Source: Motacilla alba alba (Eukaryota > Chordata > Aves > Passeriformes > Motacillidae). From it: a DNA stretch of 64,000 nt. The translations under genes and the position numbers were made by a program. Shown here in pieces: positions 49,412 to 61,496 of this stretch. Under the pieces are notes generated by a model. That model saw only the letters and a program-made list of their open reading frames with translations, was not told the origin of the DNA and searched no databases. How positions within the stretch are numbered: the first letter of the stretch is position 1; every line of letters begins with the position of its first letter. The DNA is taken from NCBI RefSeq assembly GCF_015832195.1, contig NC_052017.1, positions 12,352,790 to 12,416,789 of the forward strand, in the 5' to 3' direction.

Positions 49412-52017
49412 GGGGAAGATAAAAATTGTTGAATTAGGCTAAGTAAATACTTTCTAGTGAGTGGGAAATGCAAGTAATTTTTAGCAATTTTATTAGCATA
49501 TAATGTGATGTTCATTAGTTAGCAGTTTTGTGCATGAACTTTAGTCACACAAACTCTTGAAATTCAGCATATTAGGAAAGCTACTTAAAAATTCAGATTG
49601 TAGTTTTACAGAACAACTTTTATTATTCACACAAATTAGGAGATATTGAACAATTTTAGAGATTATATTTAATAAAATATGATTACAAAATAGAAAAGAC
49701 AATTATAACCATTTAGTTATCTTTATTTGCTTTTCAACTGGAGCAACTGGATGATGAGATCTTAAATTTATTCCACAGATTCTGAAAGTGATTTATTTCT
49801 GTATTACATTGTGAGGTTCTCTGGCATTAACATCATTCTGAGTTGATCTGTCTGATACAGTTTGTTATTGAATTTATTCAACTGTAGTCTGGACCAGGGA
49901 GAAAATAATTTGTTGTTGGTTTATGAGGCAGTCACTGATGTAAGAATGTCTTGGTCATCACTGCATGGCCTCAGTCACTATTACAGATATGTTATTAAAC
50001 TAAGCTGTGAAAGAAACTCACAGTGACAAATATATTGTTAATCTGAGAGAGAAACAGAGGAAGTGCTGGTTTTGCTTTGTTTTCAGATTTAGGGAGATAA
50101 AAACTTTCCTTATCATACATATGTTTTCTCTATGCTTGTTTTCTTTACACACATTTGTATATTTTCCTGCTGAAAGAAATGTTCAGAACAGGGAGCTGAA
50201 TTGTGCTTGACAGAGTGGGAGGACACTAATTTGGTCCAGCTGACATTCTGGCTTACTACCCTAAGGGGTGCAGATGTGACCACCAGACAAGCAAGTGACA
50301 ATAGCATCACACACAAACAATAAAGTGTTTTCTCTGACTGTGTGGTGTAGAGAGCAATTGCTTACTTAATGTAAATCTTTTCCTGTCCCAGTAATCCAGC
50401 TGGGTGCTCACAAGGACTGAATAAATTGTTTACTCATCATAAAGATTAATTTCAGCTGGTGCTGCTTTGCTGTCTGCAAAGAAAAAATAAAAATTAAAAA
50501 AAACCAAAACCACAGTCTTTAACTGAAAGTGAAGTTTCAACTCTCTTGTTCCATGCAGATGGTGCTGTTTACCAGTTATCTCTCAGAACAGGAAGGAGAC
50601 CAAAGCCTAGATGAATTACAGCTGGTTCAAACTAATCCAGGCAAAAGCTGAAGTTAATGAGAAGTAGAAAAGTAATTTGTTGAATTCTGTGATTACCATG
50701 ATCTCACAGCTAGTCAGAATATAACCCCACTAATAGTCTACTCAGTATGCAAAAAATGACATCTTTGATACACAAATTATAGTGTTACCAAGAACATTTT
50801 CTGCATGAAGTGATTACAGACCAACCTTGCTCTAAATCCTGTTTGAAAAAAAAAATCCCACCTCGTCTGTCCCATTGAGAATGAGCCTCCCTTTTCTGTC
50901 TTTGTAGGACGTGATCTCTAACTGGGCTGATCCACTGTCTGGGTTGGAAGGGAAGGTCATGCAGTATCTGAAGCTAACCCATGTTATGGATAGGCAGCTG
51001 CTGAGACAGGGAGGTAACTCCACTCCTGGTACTCCATAATTCCTCATAACAGGTGTGCTTCACTTCCTCTGGACAGAACCATCCTCTGCTCCGTGTCACA
51101 AAGGTGACAAGTGACACATCTTGGTGCACCTGCAAATGAATGCAAGCAGGAGATGACAATCACCTGCATCCATCAGGAAGGGTCCAGATAGCTCTGTCAT
51201 GCAACCTGCCTATTTCTTCATCCCATGGCAGCTTGAAGGAAGAATATGGCAATGCTCTGAACAAATAAAGTATACTTTGTAGTGGATAAATGAATATCAA
51301 ATTGGAAAAAATAAAAAGGGAGAAGGAGGAGTAAATGAAAGACCTAACTAGCAGTTGCACACATATCTGTGGTTTGTGGATGTAAAGGAGTTGTTTCCTG
51401 AACTTCCATATGCACTTGTTGGCTGCCAGTACAGATGTGCTGCAAACTGGAACCACATCTGTCAAAATAAGACCGGCTTTTCAAAAGCCACTTTTCTAGA
51501 GACAGCAGACAAATCTCTTCATTTTCAATTGTATAATTCATCTGAGTGGGTATAAAATGGACTGTTATTCTTGGCAGATTAAATGACTAATATTTTCTTA
51601 GCCATTAAACTATAAATACTGGTTTTGCATGAAAAAGACATGTGGATTTTCATATACTTACTTTGCTTCAGGTACTCTGTTTTTATTTATTGGGATCCAC
51701 TCATAACAGTCCACTCATTTGAATATCCTTTTCTGCTATAGACAGAGTTTATAGGGTCCTTAACATTCATCAATTTTATTTGACTAATGAAGTGATGATT
51801 CATTATAATTTCTAGACCTGTATGTCGTCACTGGAAGAAAGTAAAAAATCTGATTCACACTGAAGAAACACAAGAAAAATCTCACAGTGATGCAAGGGAG
51901 CTTGGGCAAGAAATCAGTAGTTACCTTATTGACTTCCGGGCAATTGCAAGATTTAAGAATACACAAATATTAAAAAAACTTCTACTACCCATTTTGTGGA
52001 GACTAGGTAAGACAAAC
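49412..52017. other. Non-coding sequence with one candidate exon
   Basis: Mostly AT-rich. A GC-richer part at about 50870-51240 contains the splice-site-bounded segment described separately. Nothing else is recognisable. Confidence 0.55.
50908..51013 (+). other. Possible internal exon (splice-site bounded)
   Basis: A 106-nt segment is preceded by a pyrimidine-rich acceptor (CCTCCCTTTTCTGTCTTTGTAG, AG at 50906-50907; core TTTTCTGTCTTTGTAG) and followed by a good donor (GAG|GTAACT, GT at 51014). One frame stays open for all 35 codons. The predicted peptide, starting D-V-I-S-N-W-A-D-P, matches no family I know. The opposite strand is also open here, GC is higher than nearby, and 13 bases (GGGTTGGAAGGGA) recall a CR1 terminus. 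It could be a lncRNA exon, an unrecognised coding exon or chance. No partner exon was found. Confidence 0.25.
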
Positions 52018-52113
52018 ACCTGTCAGGAATCATTGATCCTGCCTTCAGGCAAAGCAGTGGACAAGATGACCACCAAAGGTTTATTTCCAGCCCCATTTTC
52101 CTGTGATACTGTG
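52018..52113 (+). mobile_element. Old CR1 3' end, plus strand
   Basis: About 95 bp with the pattern of older amniote CR1 termini: 'ATTGATCCTGCCTTCAGGCA', 'TGGACAAGATGACCACC', 'AAAGGTTTATTTCCAGCCCC' and the tail 'TTTTCCTGTGATACTGTG'. The many substitutions suggest an ancient insertion. The subfamily cannot be fixed by eye. Confidence 0.65.
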
Positions 52114-52602
52114 GTGGGACCTAAATTCCCTTGAGAGCACCAGGTGGTAGAGCTGCAACCTTTCTGTGAAGCTATCCATTGAGGCTGGGAAGGTTATTTT
52201 CATAAATTACAGTATAAACAATTTTTATTAAGCGGAATTATTGCTTTGATTTTTTTTTCACTATGTCTTGTTACAAGCCTATGCTGAAAACCTTCAGGCA
52301 AGGTAAGTCCTCAAGGACAATATTAGAAACCTTACTGGATCAATGCATTATTTTATGGAGCTTTTTTCTTCCTGCAGATAAGAGCTAATTTTTTAACCCC
52401 AGCCATACTAAGTCTGAAGTACAACAACTTTATGAGTCTGAAAGTGATAGGAAGCAGGAACCCTATTTGTATGGAGACCTGCCCTTTCTTGACTGCAGAG
52501 TATCAAATATTATAGGATTGCCTGATTTTAATTTTCTATTTCAATAAAAAACAAAAGATCCAAAGACATACAGCTATTCATTTATCCAAAAGATGTTGCT
52601 GG

Positions 52603-52679
52603 AAAAAAAAAAAAAAAAAAAAAAAAACACAAAAAAAAACAAAAAACCAAAAAAAAAACCCACCACAAACACAAAAAAA
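52603..52679. repeat. Poly-A / A-rich tract
   Basis: A run of 25 A followed by A-rich sequence broken by C. An AATAAA lies about 60 bases upstream (near 52543), which is too far for an ordinary processed-transcript tail. No parent transcript is recognisable. Confidence 0.85.
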
Positions 52680-55212
52680 GCCACACAGACAAATCATAAC
52701 ATGTAAAAGACCATGGTTTCTTGAAAAATGTAATTTTACATCCTCAAGTTGTGTTCCTTCATAAAGAATTAAAATGTTGGCATTTCTTGATAGGCAGGGT
52801 GATTACTTGATAAGATTACACAGATAAAGTGATGCTCATCATATTTCACACATAATTAAATATAACAAAAGTAATATTTTAAACAGATAAGCAAGCCCAC
52901 AATGGGTAATTATGTGTATGGAGCTTTCTGTGTTACAGTGTATAGTGTTTAATTAGACCTTAAGGGACAGTGCAAATTTACTAATCATATGTGCAAGTCA
53001 CAGCCAACGTTTCATACCAAAGTTCCAGACTTCTGTCTACATCTGCATATAATTTGCTTATTCGTTTAAATGCACAATTTCCACTCTTTAACATTCAGTT
53101 TTGATTGGTTTTGCTGTATTAATGGAATAATAACATCATTCATAATCAATGTTCTCCAAATGTAAATTATTTTAATTGTTCACACATAATAGTGTTCTCT
53201 ATTAAAAACACATACTGATGCCTTGTTGAGAAAATTAATTTGCTGTGTTTGTGACTATAATGAAATAAAAGTTGTTCCAATTTAATGAATTCAGCAGTAG
53301 ATTTCATAACTTCATTATGAACACAAACTCAATTTTCTGGGGGTAACTTACCATTAGTTCAAATGAAAAGATTCATTCTCTGGAAAATTCAGGAGTCACT
53401 GGTTCTATTTCTTGGGGTCATTCCAATTAATAAAATGAGAAATATTTAACAATGCCATAGAATGAATATTCCAACATGCAATTGAAATAATTCTTCCTGC
53501 GTCTTAAATTTCAGCATTTCCCCAGCTGAATTGTTATTTTAAAAAAAGTTTTCCAAGGGAGGGGGCAGAAAAAATAGTGACAGCATCATTTAACTATTCT
53601 CATACTAAATTATTTAAGTCCCTTTTGTAGCTTCTCTCATGAACTTGAAATCTATGGCCCTGTTTTTGTTCAGCAGGTCAAAAAAATTGCAAAGCTTATC
53701 ACCATTCAGCTTGAAGAAAATGAATTACCACATTGTAAAACCAAATACTTTTAATGCACAGATGTGGAAAACATCAACTCTGAGGATTACTTAATGGATA
53801 CCACACTTGATTATTTTACCACTGCTGGGTGTAAAACTGTGGATGTTCATACTGAGCCTTTGCTCAGTAGCATGAAAAAGATTATGGTAAGCCAAAATTG
53901 ACAATAAATTTAATCGGATAACTGAAATCTGACGTCTAGCTTTGGGGCTTTCTTTTTCCATGTCTTAAATCCAAATTACTAATCTTTGGAGCTTAGACAA
54001 CAAAACCTTAGGGCTATTAGGAAAGCAGTGAGAAGGCATGGGTAAATAAAAGTCTTTTCTTGGACTCTGATATCACAAATATTTATCTACTATTATGTCT
54101 GTTCCATTTCCAGGTAGTTTGGTTTGATTTTTTGGGGGGTTTTTTTAACACAAAAAAAAATTTCTACGTGTTTTAAAATCTGTCATAGAAAATGAATGCC
54201 AGCTTAATAGAAAAATTATATCTTAATTAAGATTTTGTCTAGCATGTGGGGTTTATGGTCTTAGCCATAAACTTCTGCTCATTGCCACTATTCATGCCTT
54301 TCTGGGACATAAAATTTAGTTCAGTATGAGATTCTAGGCACAGATATGAAACAGGTTTTGTAGAAGATCAGGATTAATCATGTAATGCTGTCTTCAGGCC
54401 TTCACACATAACTATGAATTTCATCACCTCAATTTATTTGTATCTAACTATAAGCATATGTGTCTTTCTTATTGAAATCAAGGAATACAAAATTCTACCT
54501 CACTAAAATCGCAGTGCCAAACTCCAAGTTAAAGTCAGTTTACTCTGCCTAGTTAATTCCTGTGATTCAAGAAAGATTTAAACTCTGTTGGATTTAATGA
54601 AGAACATTCAATACCAAACTTAGAGGACTGAAATATGTAAATGTGGAACAAGTTGTTGGGTAGATTCAAGGGAGGGAAAAAATATGCCATTCTTTTCAGG
54701 TCTGAATGTGATATTGGATAGATAGTTCACAAGGTACCTCCTTCTCACTCTGAAATCTTTCTGAAATTTGTTTCCAGTTTTTTAAATTTATTGACTTAGG
54801 ATAATTTAAAAAGACATCCATAAATTTTAATATTAAGCCAGAGTGGAAGTTTCAGACTTTCTTTATAATAATGCTTAAGAAAAATGACACACTCTTGGAC
54901 ACCCTCCAATTCTTGGGTACTGTTATAGAACTTTTTTATTGATACAATAATGATACCACTTCAGTAGACTACCATAAATGTATGTGGTATTTTCAGATTA
55001 TTGCATAGAGAAGTCATCTTCAAGTATCTGCCAGTTTTTCATAAAACTCCTGTTTTCCATGGAATCTGTTATTAGCACCAAAGCAGTGTATTAGTTAGCT
55101 ACACATGAATTCTATCACAACAGCAGTCCAATTTAATAGCCACATAATTAAATGAAAATTGATCCTCTCCTGAGATGAGTCCAAAGGAATAATATTTAAA
55201 GTTACAGTTGAA
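52680..55212. other. AT-rich non-coding sequence, many TAAT motifs
   Basis: No gene or repeat is seen. Between about 52840 and 53480 there are many TAATTA/TTAATT-type sites and no simple repeat, a texture often found in conserved developmental enhancers. Conservation cannot be judged from one sequence. Confidence 0.5.
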
Positions 55213-56127
55213 TCAAAGAACTGTCTGGTTGGAAGGGACTTGAAAGCTCGTTCAAGCTCCCCAGCCATGGACAAAGACACTGAGACCAGGTTGCTCAGTG
55301 ACTCATCTAACCTGGCCTTGAACACTTCCAGGGATGGGACACCCACTTTGATGGGCAACCTGTTTCACTGCTATCACAGTAAAGAGTTTCTTCCTTGTAT
55401 CTAATCTAAGCTCACCATCTTTCAGTTTAAATCCATTACCCCTTGTCTTGTCACTACATGCCCATAATAAAAGTAGCTTTTTAGCCTTCTAGTGAGCCTC
55501 CTTTAGCTACTGAAAGGTGCTATAAAGTGTCCCCAGAGCATTCTCTTCTCCAGGCTGAACAGCCCCAACTGTCTTGTTGAAAGGGTGCTTCACCCCTCTG
55601 ATCATCCTTATGTCCTCCTCTGGACTCGTTCCAACACATCCTTCTTATGTTGGGAGCCCCAGAGCTGGACATAGTACTGCAGGTGGTATCTCAAAAAGCC
55701 AGAGTAGAGTAGAGGGAATCACCTCTCTTGACCTGCTGCTTGCACCTCTTTAAGAAGCCCAGGACATGTTTGGCTTTCTTGGCTGCAAGCACACACTGCT
55801 GGGTCATGTTGAGCTTCTCATTGACCAACATTCCCAAGTCTTTCTCCTCAGGGCTGCTCTCAAATCACCCTTTACCTAGCCTGTATTTTGCGCTTGAGAT
55901 TGCCCCAATTCAGGTTCAGGACCTTGCACTTGCCCTTGTTGAACTTCATGAGGTTTTCCTGTACCCACCTCTCCAGCCTGCCCAGTTTCCTCTCGGATAG
56001 CATCCCTTCCCTCCAGAGTGTCAACGACCCCACATGACTTGGTGTCATCAGCAAACCTGCTGAGGGTGCACTCAATCCCAGCTGTGACAAAGTTGTTAAA
56101 CAACACCAGTCCCAATACTAATGTCAA
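55213..56127 (-). mobile_element. CR1 LINE with RT fragment, minus strand
   Basis: The longest repeat in the window, about 915 bp. On the plus strand it reads as the reverse complement of a CR1: 'CTGGTTGGAAGGGACTTG' near 55224, 'CAGGTTGCTCAGTGA', 'TGGCCTTGAACACTTCCAGG', 'CTTTCAGTTTAAATCCATT', 'CCCCTTGTCTTGTCACTACA', 'TCTTCTCCAGGCTGAACAG', 'CCAGAGCTGGACATAGTACT', 'AACTTCATGAGG' and 'GATAGCATCCCTTCCCTCCA'. The minus-strand coding side retains part of the reverse transcriptase, broken by a frame change (see the separate entry). Similarity stops near 56127, giving the usual 5' truncation. The terminal octamers are degraded to 'GAATCAAAG'. Confidence 0.92.
55872..56127 (-). pseudogene. CR1 reverse-transcriptase fragment, frameshifted
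   Basis: Two overlapping minus-strand frames together trace part of the CR1 ORF2 reverse transcriptase. The frame from 56127 carries F-A-D-D at residues 25-28 (56044-56055), the CR1 form of the catalytic Y/F-x-D-D motif, preceded by an L-x-L-V-L-F-N context and the I-E-C-T-L-S block usual in CR1. The frame from 56090 carries the next block, L-E-R-W through K-C-K-V-L (residues 39-58). The switch of frame between these blocks shows an indel. Everything upstream of the fragment is missing, so no active enzyme can be made. Confidence 0.8.
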
Positions 56128-57895
56128 TTGGTATTGATAACTAATTCAAACTTTAATGTATAAGTGCATAAAATAAATCAGCAGACTTTGTGTGTTTCCA
56201 TGTTCAGTTTAATTTTCTCTTATCTCTTCGCCCAAGGCATAAAGAGAATGTACTTCCAATTTTTATATTACCACCCTTTTCACCCCTCTCCAAATCTATC
56301 CATGAATGGCCCTTTCTCTTTTCCATCACTGCAATTCCATAAACATCTATTTGCTTTTCTCCTTATCCTATAAGAAGATACAGAATATGAAAAAATATTG
56401 AAAAGAATGGGGTTTATTCATTTTAATTGGAAAATAGTCAGAAGGAAAAAGACCTGCATAACCAGGCTGCTTGTGTTACAAATTGTATGTAAGTCTAGAA
56501 GATGATTTCTGTCAAAAATTTTATGGTTTTTTTTCCCCAAAACACCCAGAGTTCTAGTTCTTAAAAGTAGCAAATAGAGTCTTGGTGATGATAAGAAAAA
56601 AAAAGTTGCTTCTAAATTATTTTTTTACTTTTGTTTTACTTGTATATGATCACCATGTAGGGGTGAGGGTAATCAAGTCACAAATGATGATATAAATAGA
56701 CAAAGAAAGAAATGTAAATTCCATAGTCAGAACTTTAATGAAATTACTGGAGCTTCAGATGAGAGTAGAAATATATTTTCTTCCCTCTTATAGTGGGATT
56801 AGAAAGTAATCATTTGCATAAGCAAAAGCCACTCTAATGTGAGCCATCCTTTGTAATGCTGCATGTTCTGAGATTGATTTACAAATACAGGTAGAAGGAA
56901 ATTTGAATTTTATGCCTTGTGCTTCTTTGCCTTTTGTCTTTTGGGGAGTGGGAATCATGCTCCAGGCTCGAGTGGATTTTCAGTTAAACTCTACAAAACT
57001 TTGTAGTACATTTTAAAAGTAAGTTTTGAGAAGGATCTATAATAAGGCATTTCAGGTCAATTCATTAACCAGTTCTCTTAGGAATGCTTTAATTACAGTG
57101 CTCTGAAACCAGAGGGAAAAATGGTAAATACCGTAGAGCCAACAGACCAATATTGCTAATTAATATGGATTGCAGGAGAAAGTGTTGACTAAAAAGCCTT
57201 GGATGAAATCTCAGAGGGATAATGAATTATGATCAAGGTGGATTTATTAAAAATAGACCTGTTAAAAATACTAAAATTTTGTGCACTTTCTTTAACTCAC
57301 TTACTTTCTGCAAACATTAATTAATTGTCCAAACATTGTACTAAAGTAAGCAACTACTGTGATCCCAACTAAATAGTCTGACACTTTTTCAAATTGAGAA
57401 ACTTGCCCAGAAGGCAATCCGTGGCAGACTGGGGAACAGATCTTGCTTGCTTTGTTGGTTTCTTCTTATACTTTACATGTCAGACCACTTTCCTTTAGGG
57501 CGTGATCCAAAACCTAACAAAATCAGCAACAGCCATCCATCTGACCTCATGGGGCCTTGAATTGCCCATGGAGAGACATATCAGACTTTTAATCAGGGCT
57601 ACTGCCAGTAAAAATACAACACTGCAGTGGTAGAAAAGTCATGGTATTGTGGGTAAGGACCAATTGTTCCTTCTCCTACTTTAGGGTAGTATTTGGACAG
57701 CAAAAGACCATCTCAGGAGAAAAGTGCAGTTTGGTACTGGATCAGTGCCTCAGTGTGGTATGACAACATGCCATACACTTTTTCATTATTTTTGTATGAA
57801 ATGAATAAGTAAGTTCCAATTATTAGTAAATTCCTATTACTAAATGACAAATTTTGCAAAAGTATTGATGACAACTCCACCTATCCAGCTAAGTT

Positions 57896-57929
57896 CTAGT
57901 TATTTTGTGCCTCTAGTTATTTTGTGCCT
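57896..57929. repeat. 17-bp perfect tandem duplication
   Basis: CTAGTTATTTTGTGCCT occurs twice back to back (57896-57912 and 57913-57929) without a difference. It lies inside a spurious 81-codon frame. Confidence 0.95.
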
Positions 57930-58967
57930 CAAAATTTTCAAATTGTTATATGAAGTTGTTAATTTTGTCACTCTTTTATGCATATGGCCTTCAATATGCC
58001 ACAAAGGATTTGGTTTGCTGCTCTCTTTCTGCCTACTGTTTGAAACAGGCAAAGATTCACTTCCAAATGTGGTTGCACATTGGTTCTAGTGAGACCTCCA
58101 AACATGAGACACGGTAGGACAAGATTTTCAAGTATAAGAGCCCAATTAACTTTTTCAACTTTTTATACATAAAAAGCAAGAGATATCTAATGATCTTCTG
58201 GTATGGAAATTATCTTATTTTTTGTAACATAAGACGTGCTATTATTATGGCACAATTTGTGGACTTTGACAAAACTCCTTTTGTGTTGAGGGGCTATATT
58301 AGAAGCTCACTTAATAATTCTTTCCCAGTTTTACCTCATGTGATCAGTTCTACATGCTTTGATTATAAGATCAAAATAGAATTGGGAAACCCAGGACAGC
58401 TCAGATGAAAATCTTTCACATACATATGAATCTAGTGTACAAAAGAGTATATAGACAGTTAGCCCCTTTCTGTTTTGAATTTTTTATAATTTTTTTAATA
58501 AACTATTTGTTTAACCCAAGCTATGACTAGAAAATCTTGTCAACAGTACTGGTACAGTCCTGATACCCAAAATGTTGCAGCCACTCTTGCAAAATGGAGC
58601 TCATAATGGTCACCAGAGGGCACAAAATGCCTTTGAATTATAGAAGTGGAAAATATACACCAACATTCTCATATTTGACCTCTGAAGCTCTGTTTAAATA
58701 GAAATTTGTTGTGTTCAGAAGTAGATGGTACAACTTAATGTCAGATCATAGCTCTCATTTGAAACCAGATAGCCAAATTTGCCTTGGTGAATAATTCCAA
58801 GCTTACATATATAGAAAATTTTGTTCTGTTCCTTTGCTTGGGAACTAAACCTCAAGTTAAAAAGGCATACCTGTAGTTTTAAGGTATTCCTGGAAAAATT
58901 CAGTAAATAATTTCCATCTGTGAAGCCTATGAAGTCCCCATTCATTTTTAAGGTTGTCTCTCTGATT

Positions 58968-59219
58968 CTAGGGTACAGTCCAAAGAGGAATTACTCCTGT
59001 TGTTAGTTCCCTTCCTCTGAGGTGCAAAGATCCTTTGTCACATGCTACTTCCAGTGCAAGATTATAAGTGACCCTGGCTACAGTCTCCAGCTGTGCTGAT
59101 ATTTCATGCTGCTTTTTAGCTACTGAGAAGGTAAGACCAGCAGCATGATGGGCTCTGGCAAGATGCACAGCTTTTCTTACAACTCTTTGCTCTGGGATCC
59201 CTTTGGCCAGCAGACTCAT
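58968..59219 (-). other. Unidentified 83-codon open frame
   Basis: This minus-strand frame stands out because its translation has a balanced, protein-like composition, rich in A, R, K, E, L and H and free of low complexity. It starts MSLLAKGIPEQRVV and continues with a helix-prone stretch up to about residue 60. The frame is open for a further 14 codons or so upstream before a stop. No domain, signal peptide or membrane segment is visible and I do not recognise it. It may be chance, a decayed retroelement gag-like piece or part of a transcribed exon. No splice structure supports a gene. Confidence 0.2.
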
Positions 59220-61460
59220 CCAAGCTCAAGTAAAACACTGAGTCCATAAGTGATTAAATTCTTTCCCTGACAAGGTCTATGAGCAAGACACATGATAAAA
59301 TGTTTGAAATTTAGAATATTGCTTATCACTCTCCTTCTGCTACTGCAGCAGCAACTACCTTATCAGACAGAAATCCAGTATGGATGACGTACAGATTTCC
59401 TCTTGTCCATCTAAAAATGAACTGCAGTAAAATACAGCGTGGTCTGAGGGTAAGGATTTTAACTGTTCTACTGACAGTGAGATCTGGAGGAAAAAAATGT
59501 AGTGGTAAGTAAATAAGTGTAGTAAATAAATGCCCTGTTGAGGTCAGATGAAAGCCTGTCCAGGAAAATATCCAGTTAGAAAAATATACTGAGCCCTTAC
59601 ATCATGAATAAACTCTAGTTGTGAAAACAATATGAGCAGAATCGTATCTGTTAAATGTGAGTATATAATACATTACCCTAGTGCTAGTGATTGTTTCACG
59701 GCCTGTTTTTGACATCAACGACATTTAAAATTATTTCAGGATTCAGTCAGCCTGTGGCTCTTGCCATATAGACATGGCAAGAATGTAGAGACACTATATT
59801 CCAACGTATGTGCTAATATCAGTACTACTAATATCAGGTCAAAGAAAGGAGATCCTGATGAAATATTTTTTTAGATTTCAGTATCAAATACTGCAATGTA
59901 CTACAAGGCAATTCCCAAAGGTGACTAGAAAAGTCTTCCAAATTAAACATGCTGTTAAACTAGATTAAAATGACAAAAACCAGATAAGTCAGATTAAAGT
60001 CTGATCCTACTCCAACCTTAATTCACACTGCTGTAAAATTATATCATTACAACATGCAGAACAGTGAATTAAAGATCAAGTACCAGCTTTAAATTTAATT
60101 TCCTCACATTTGCCAGTTTCAGATTATCTAGTGCTAACAGCATGACTGACACTTCATAGGCATGCATGAAAATAAATTCCTCTAATCCTGGACCTCTCTT
60201 GCCAACATCTCAGTTTTCTCATGGGGTCTGTAAGTGAGTAGATTGGGAACCTGGTAAAATGTTGGAATATAACATTAAAACTGAGGACTATTAAGGCAAG
60301 AACAGATTCAAGATGGGGAGTTAGACAAACCCAGATTAGATGTGATGTCAGGAAAATGTCCCTTTGCTCCTATATTAAATACCACCCCGGGAAGGGCTGC
60401 TTGAGAGAAAAACTGCCTGACTGGGCCAAAAATGTGGGGCTGTATTTCTGCAGCTGCCTCAAAACCACAATAAGGTATTTCAGCATATGTGGGAAGATGT
60501 CCCACTGTGACTTTCTCTTGCTGCACATGCAGTCATACTCACACACAAAAAAAGAGGAGGAAGTTCAGCTGCCGCCAAGTGCATGCACTTGAGGCACTGT
60601 CTGTGCTTATTTCTCTCTTAGTCTGATGTGTCATGATACATTATTTTTCTTTCTAGACCTCCTATAATCTTTCTGATTCACTCCTTAGGTCAAACAGTGT
60701 TTAACTGGTCTGCAGTTCCACATTCAGTCCTGCTACAATGCATAGCCTACTGTGGAAGAACCCTGTGTTTAGCTGAACTTTTCATTGAAATCCTCTCTCT
60801 AAATGTTATAAAACAGTGTTTTAGTTGTATGTGATGGATGGTTGTATATGATGCAAGAAATTTTTAGCCTGTGGGAGAATTATATAAATTAAAAAGACTG
60901 AGTAAATAAAGTAACCGCAAACCATGTAAGCTATAAGTCGAATGAAGTCTCGCAGTCTGTAGGAGATTGCAGATGAACTTGGTGATAGGTTGTTGGAAGG
61001 GCAGCACCCATCTTTATAGAGAAGGCATCGCGCCCCATACATATTCTTTACTCATGATATTGCCCTTTTGTTTTTATTTTTGACTGACCTATCTTGGTTA
61101 TGAGATTGGTAAAGTGAAAACAGGATTTTAACCTAAACTACCCAAGGCTTATATAATCAAAAAGAAAAGGAAAATATTCCTTCTGAAGGAATATGTTCTT
61201 TCCAAAAGAGTGAATATATTGAATTTGCCAAATCAGTAGCCATCTGAACTTTTTCTATTAAGTTTCTGAAACCAGGGGTCAGATTGTTGGAAGGATTTAT
61301 TCACTTTCTTAACTTCACTTGTATGAACAGTGTTCCAAATTCAAGATTTAGTCAGCAGTGGAACACTAAGCTCATAAAAAAAACATTTTAAAGCAGATGA
61401 TTTTATTTTTAAAATGTGCAATTTAATTTGCAAGTGCTTCATTTTCTTATTATTAATAAT

Positions 61461-61496
61461 CTTAATATTTAGGATAACCTTAATATTTAGGATAAC
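61461..61496. repeat. 18-bp perfect tandem duplication
   Basis: CTTAATATTTAGGATAAC occurs twice back to back (61461-61478 and 61479-61496) without a difference. Confidence 0.95.

Noticed and set aside
52540..52679. AATAAA followed by a poly-A tract, as in a processed pseudogene
   Set aside because: The spacing is about 60 bases and the upstream sequence shows no recognisable transcript or coding frame.
56812..56819. ATTTGCAT octamer (POU site), with another at 2569-2576
   Set aside because: About two such 8-mers are expected by chance in 64 kb on both strands.
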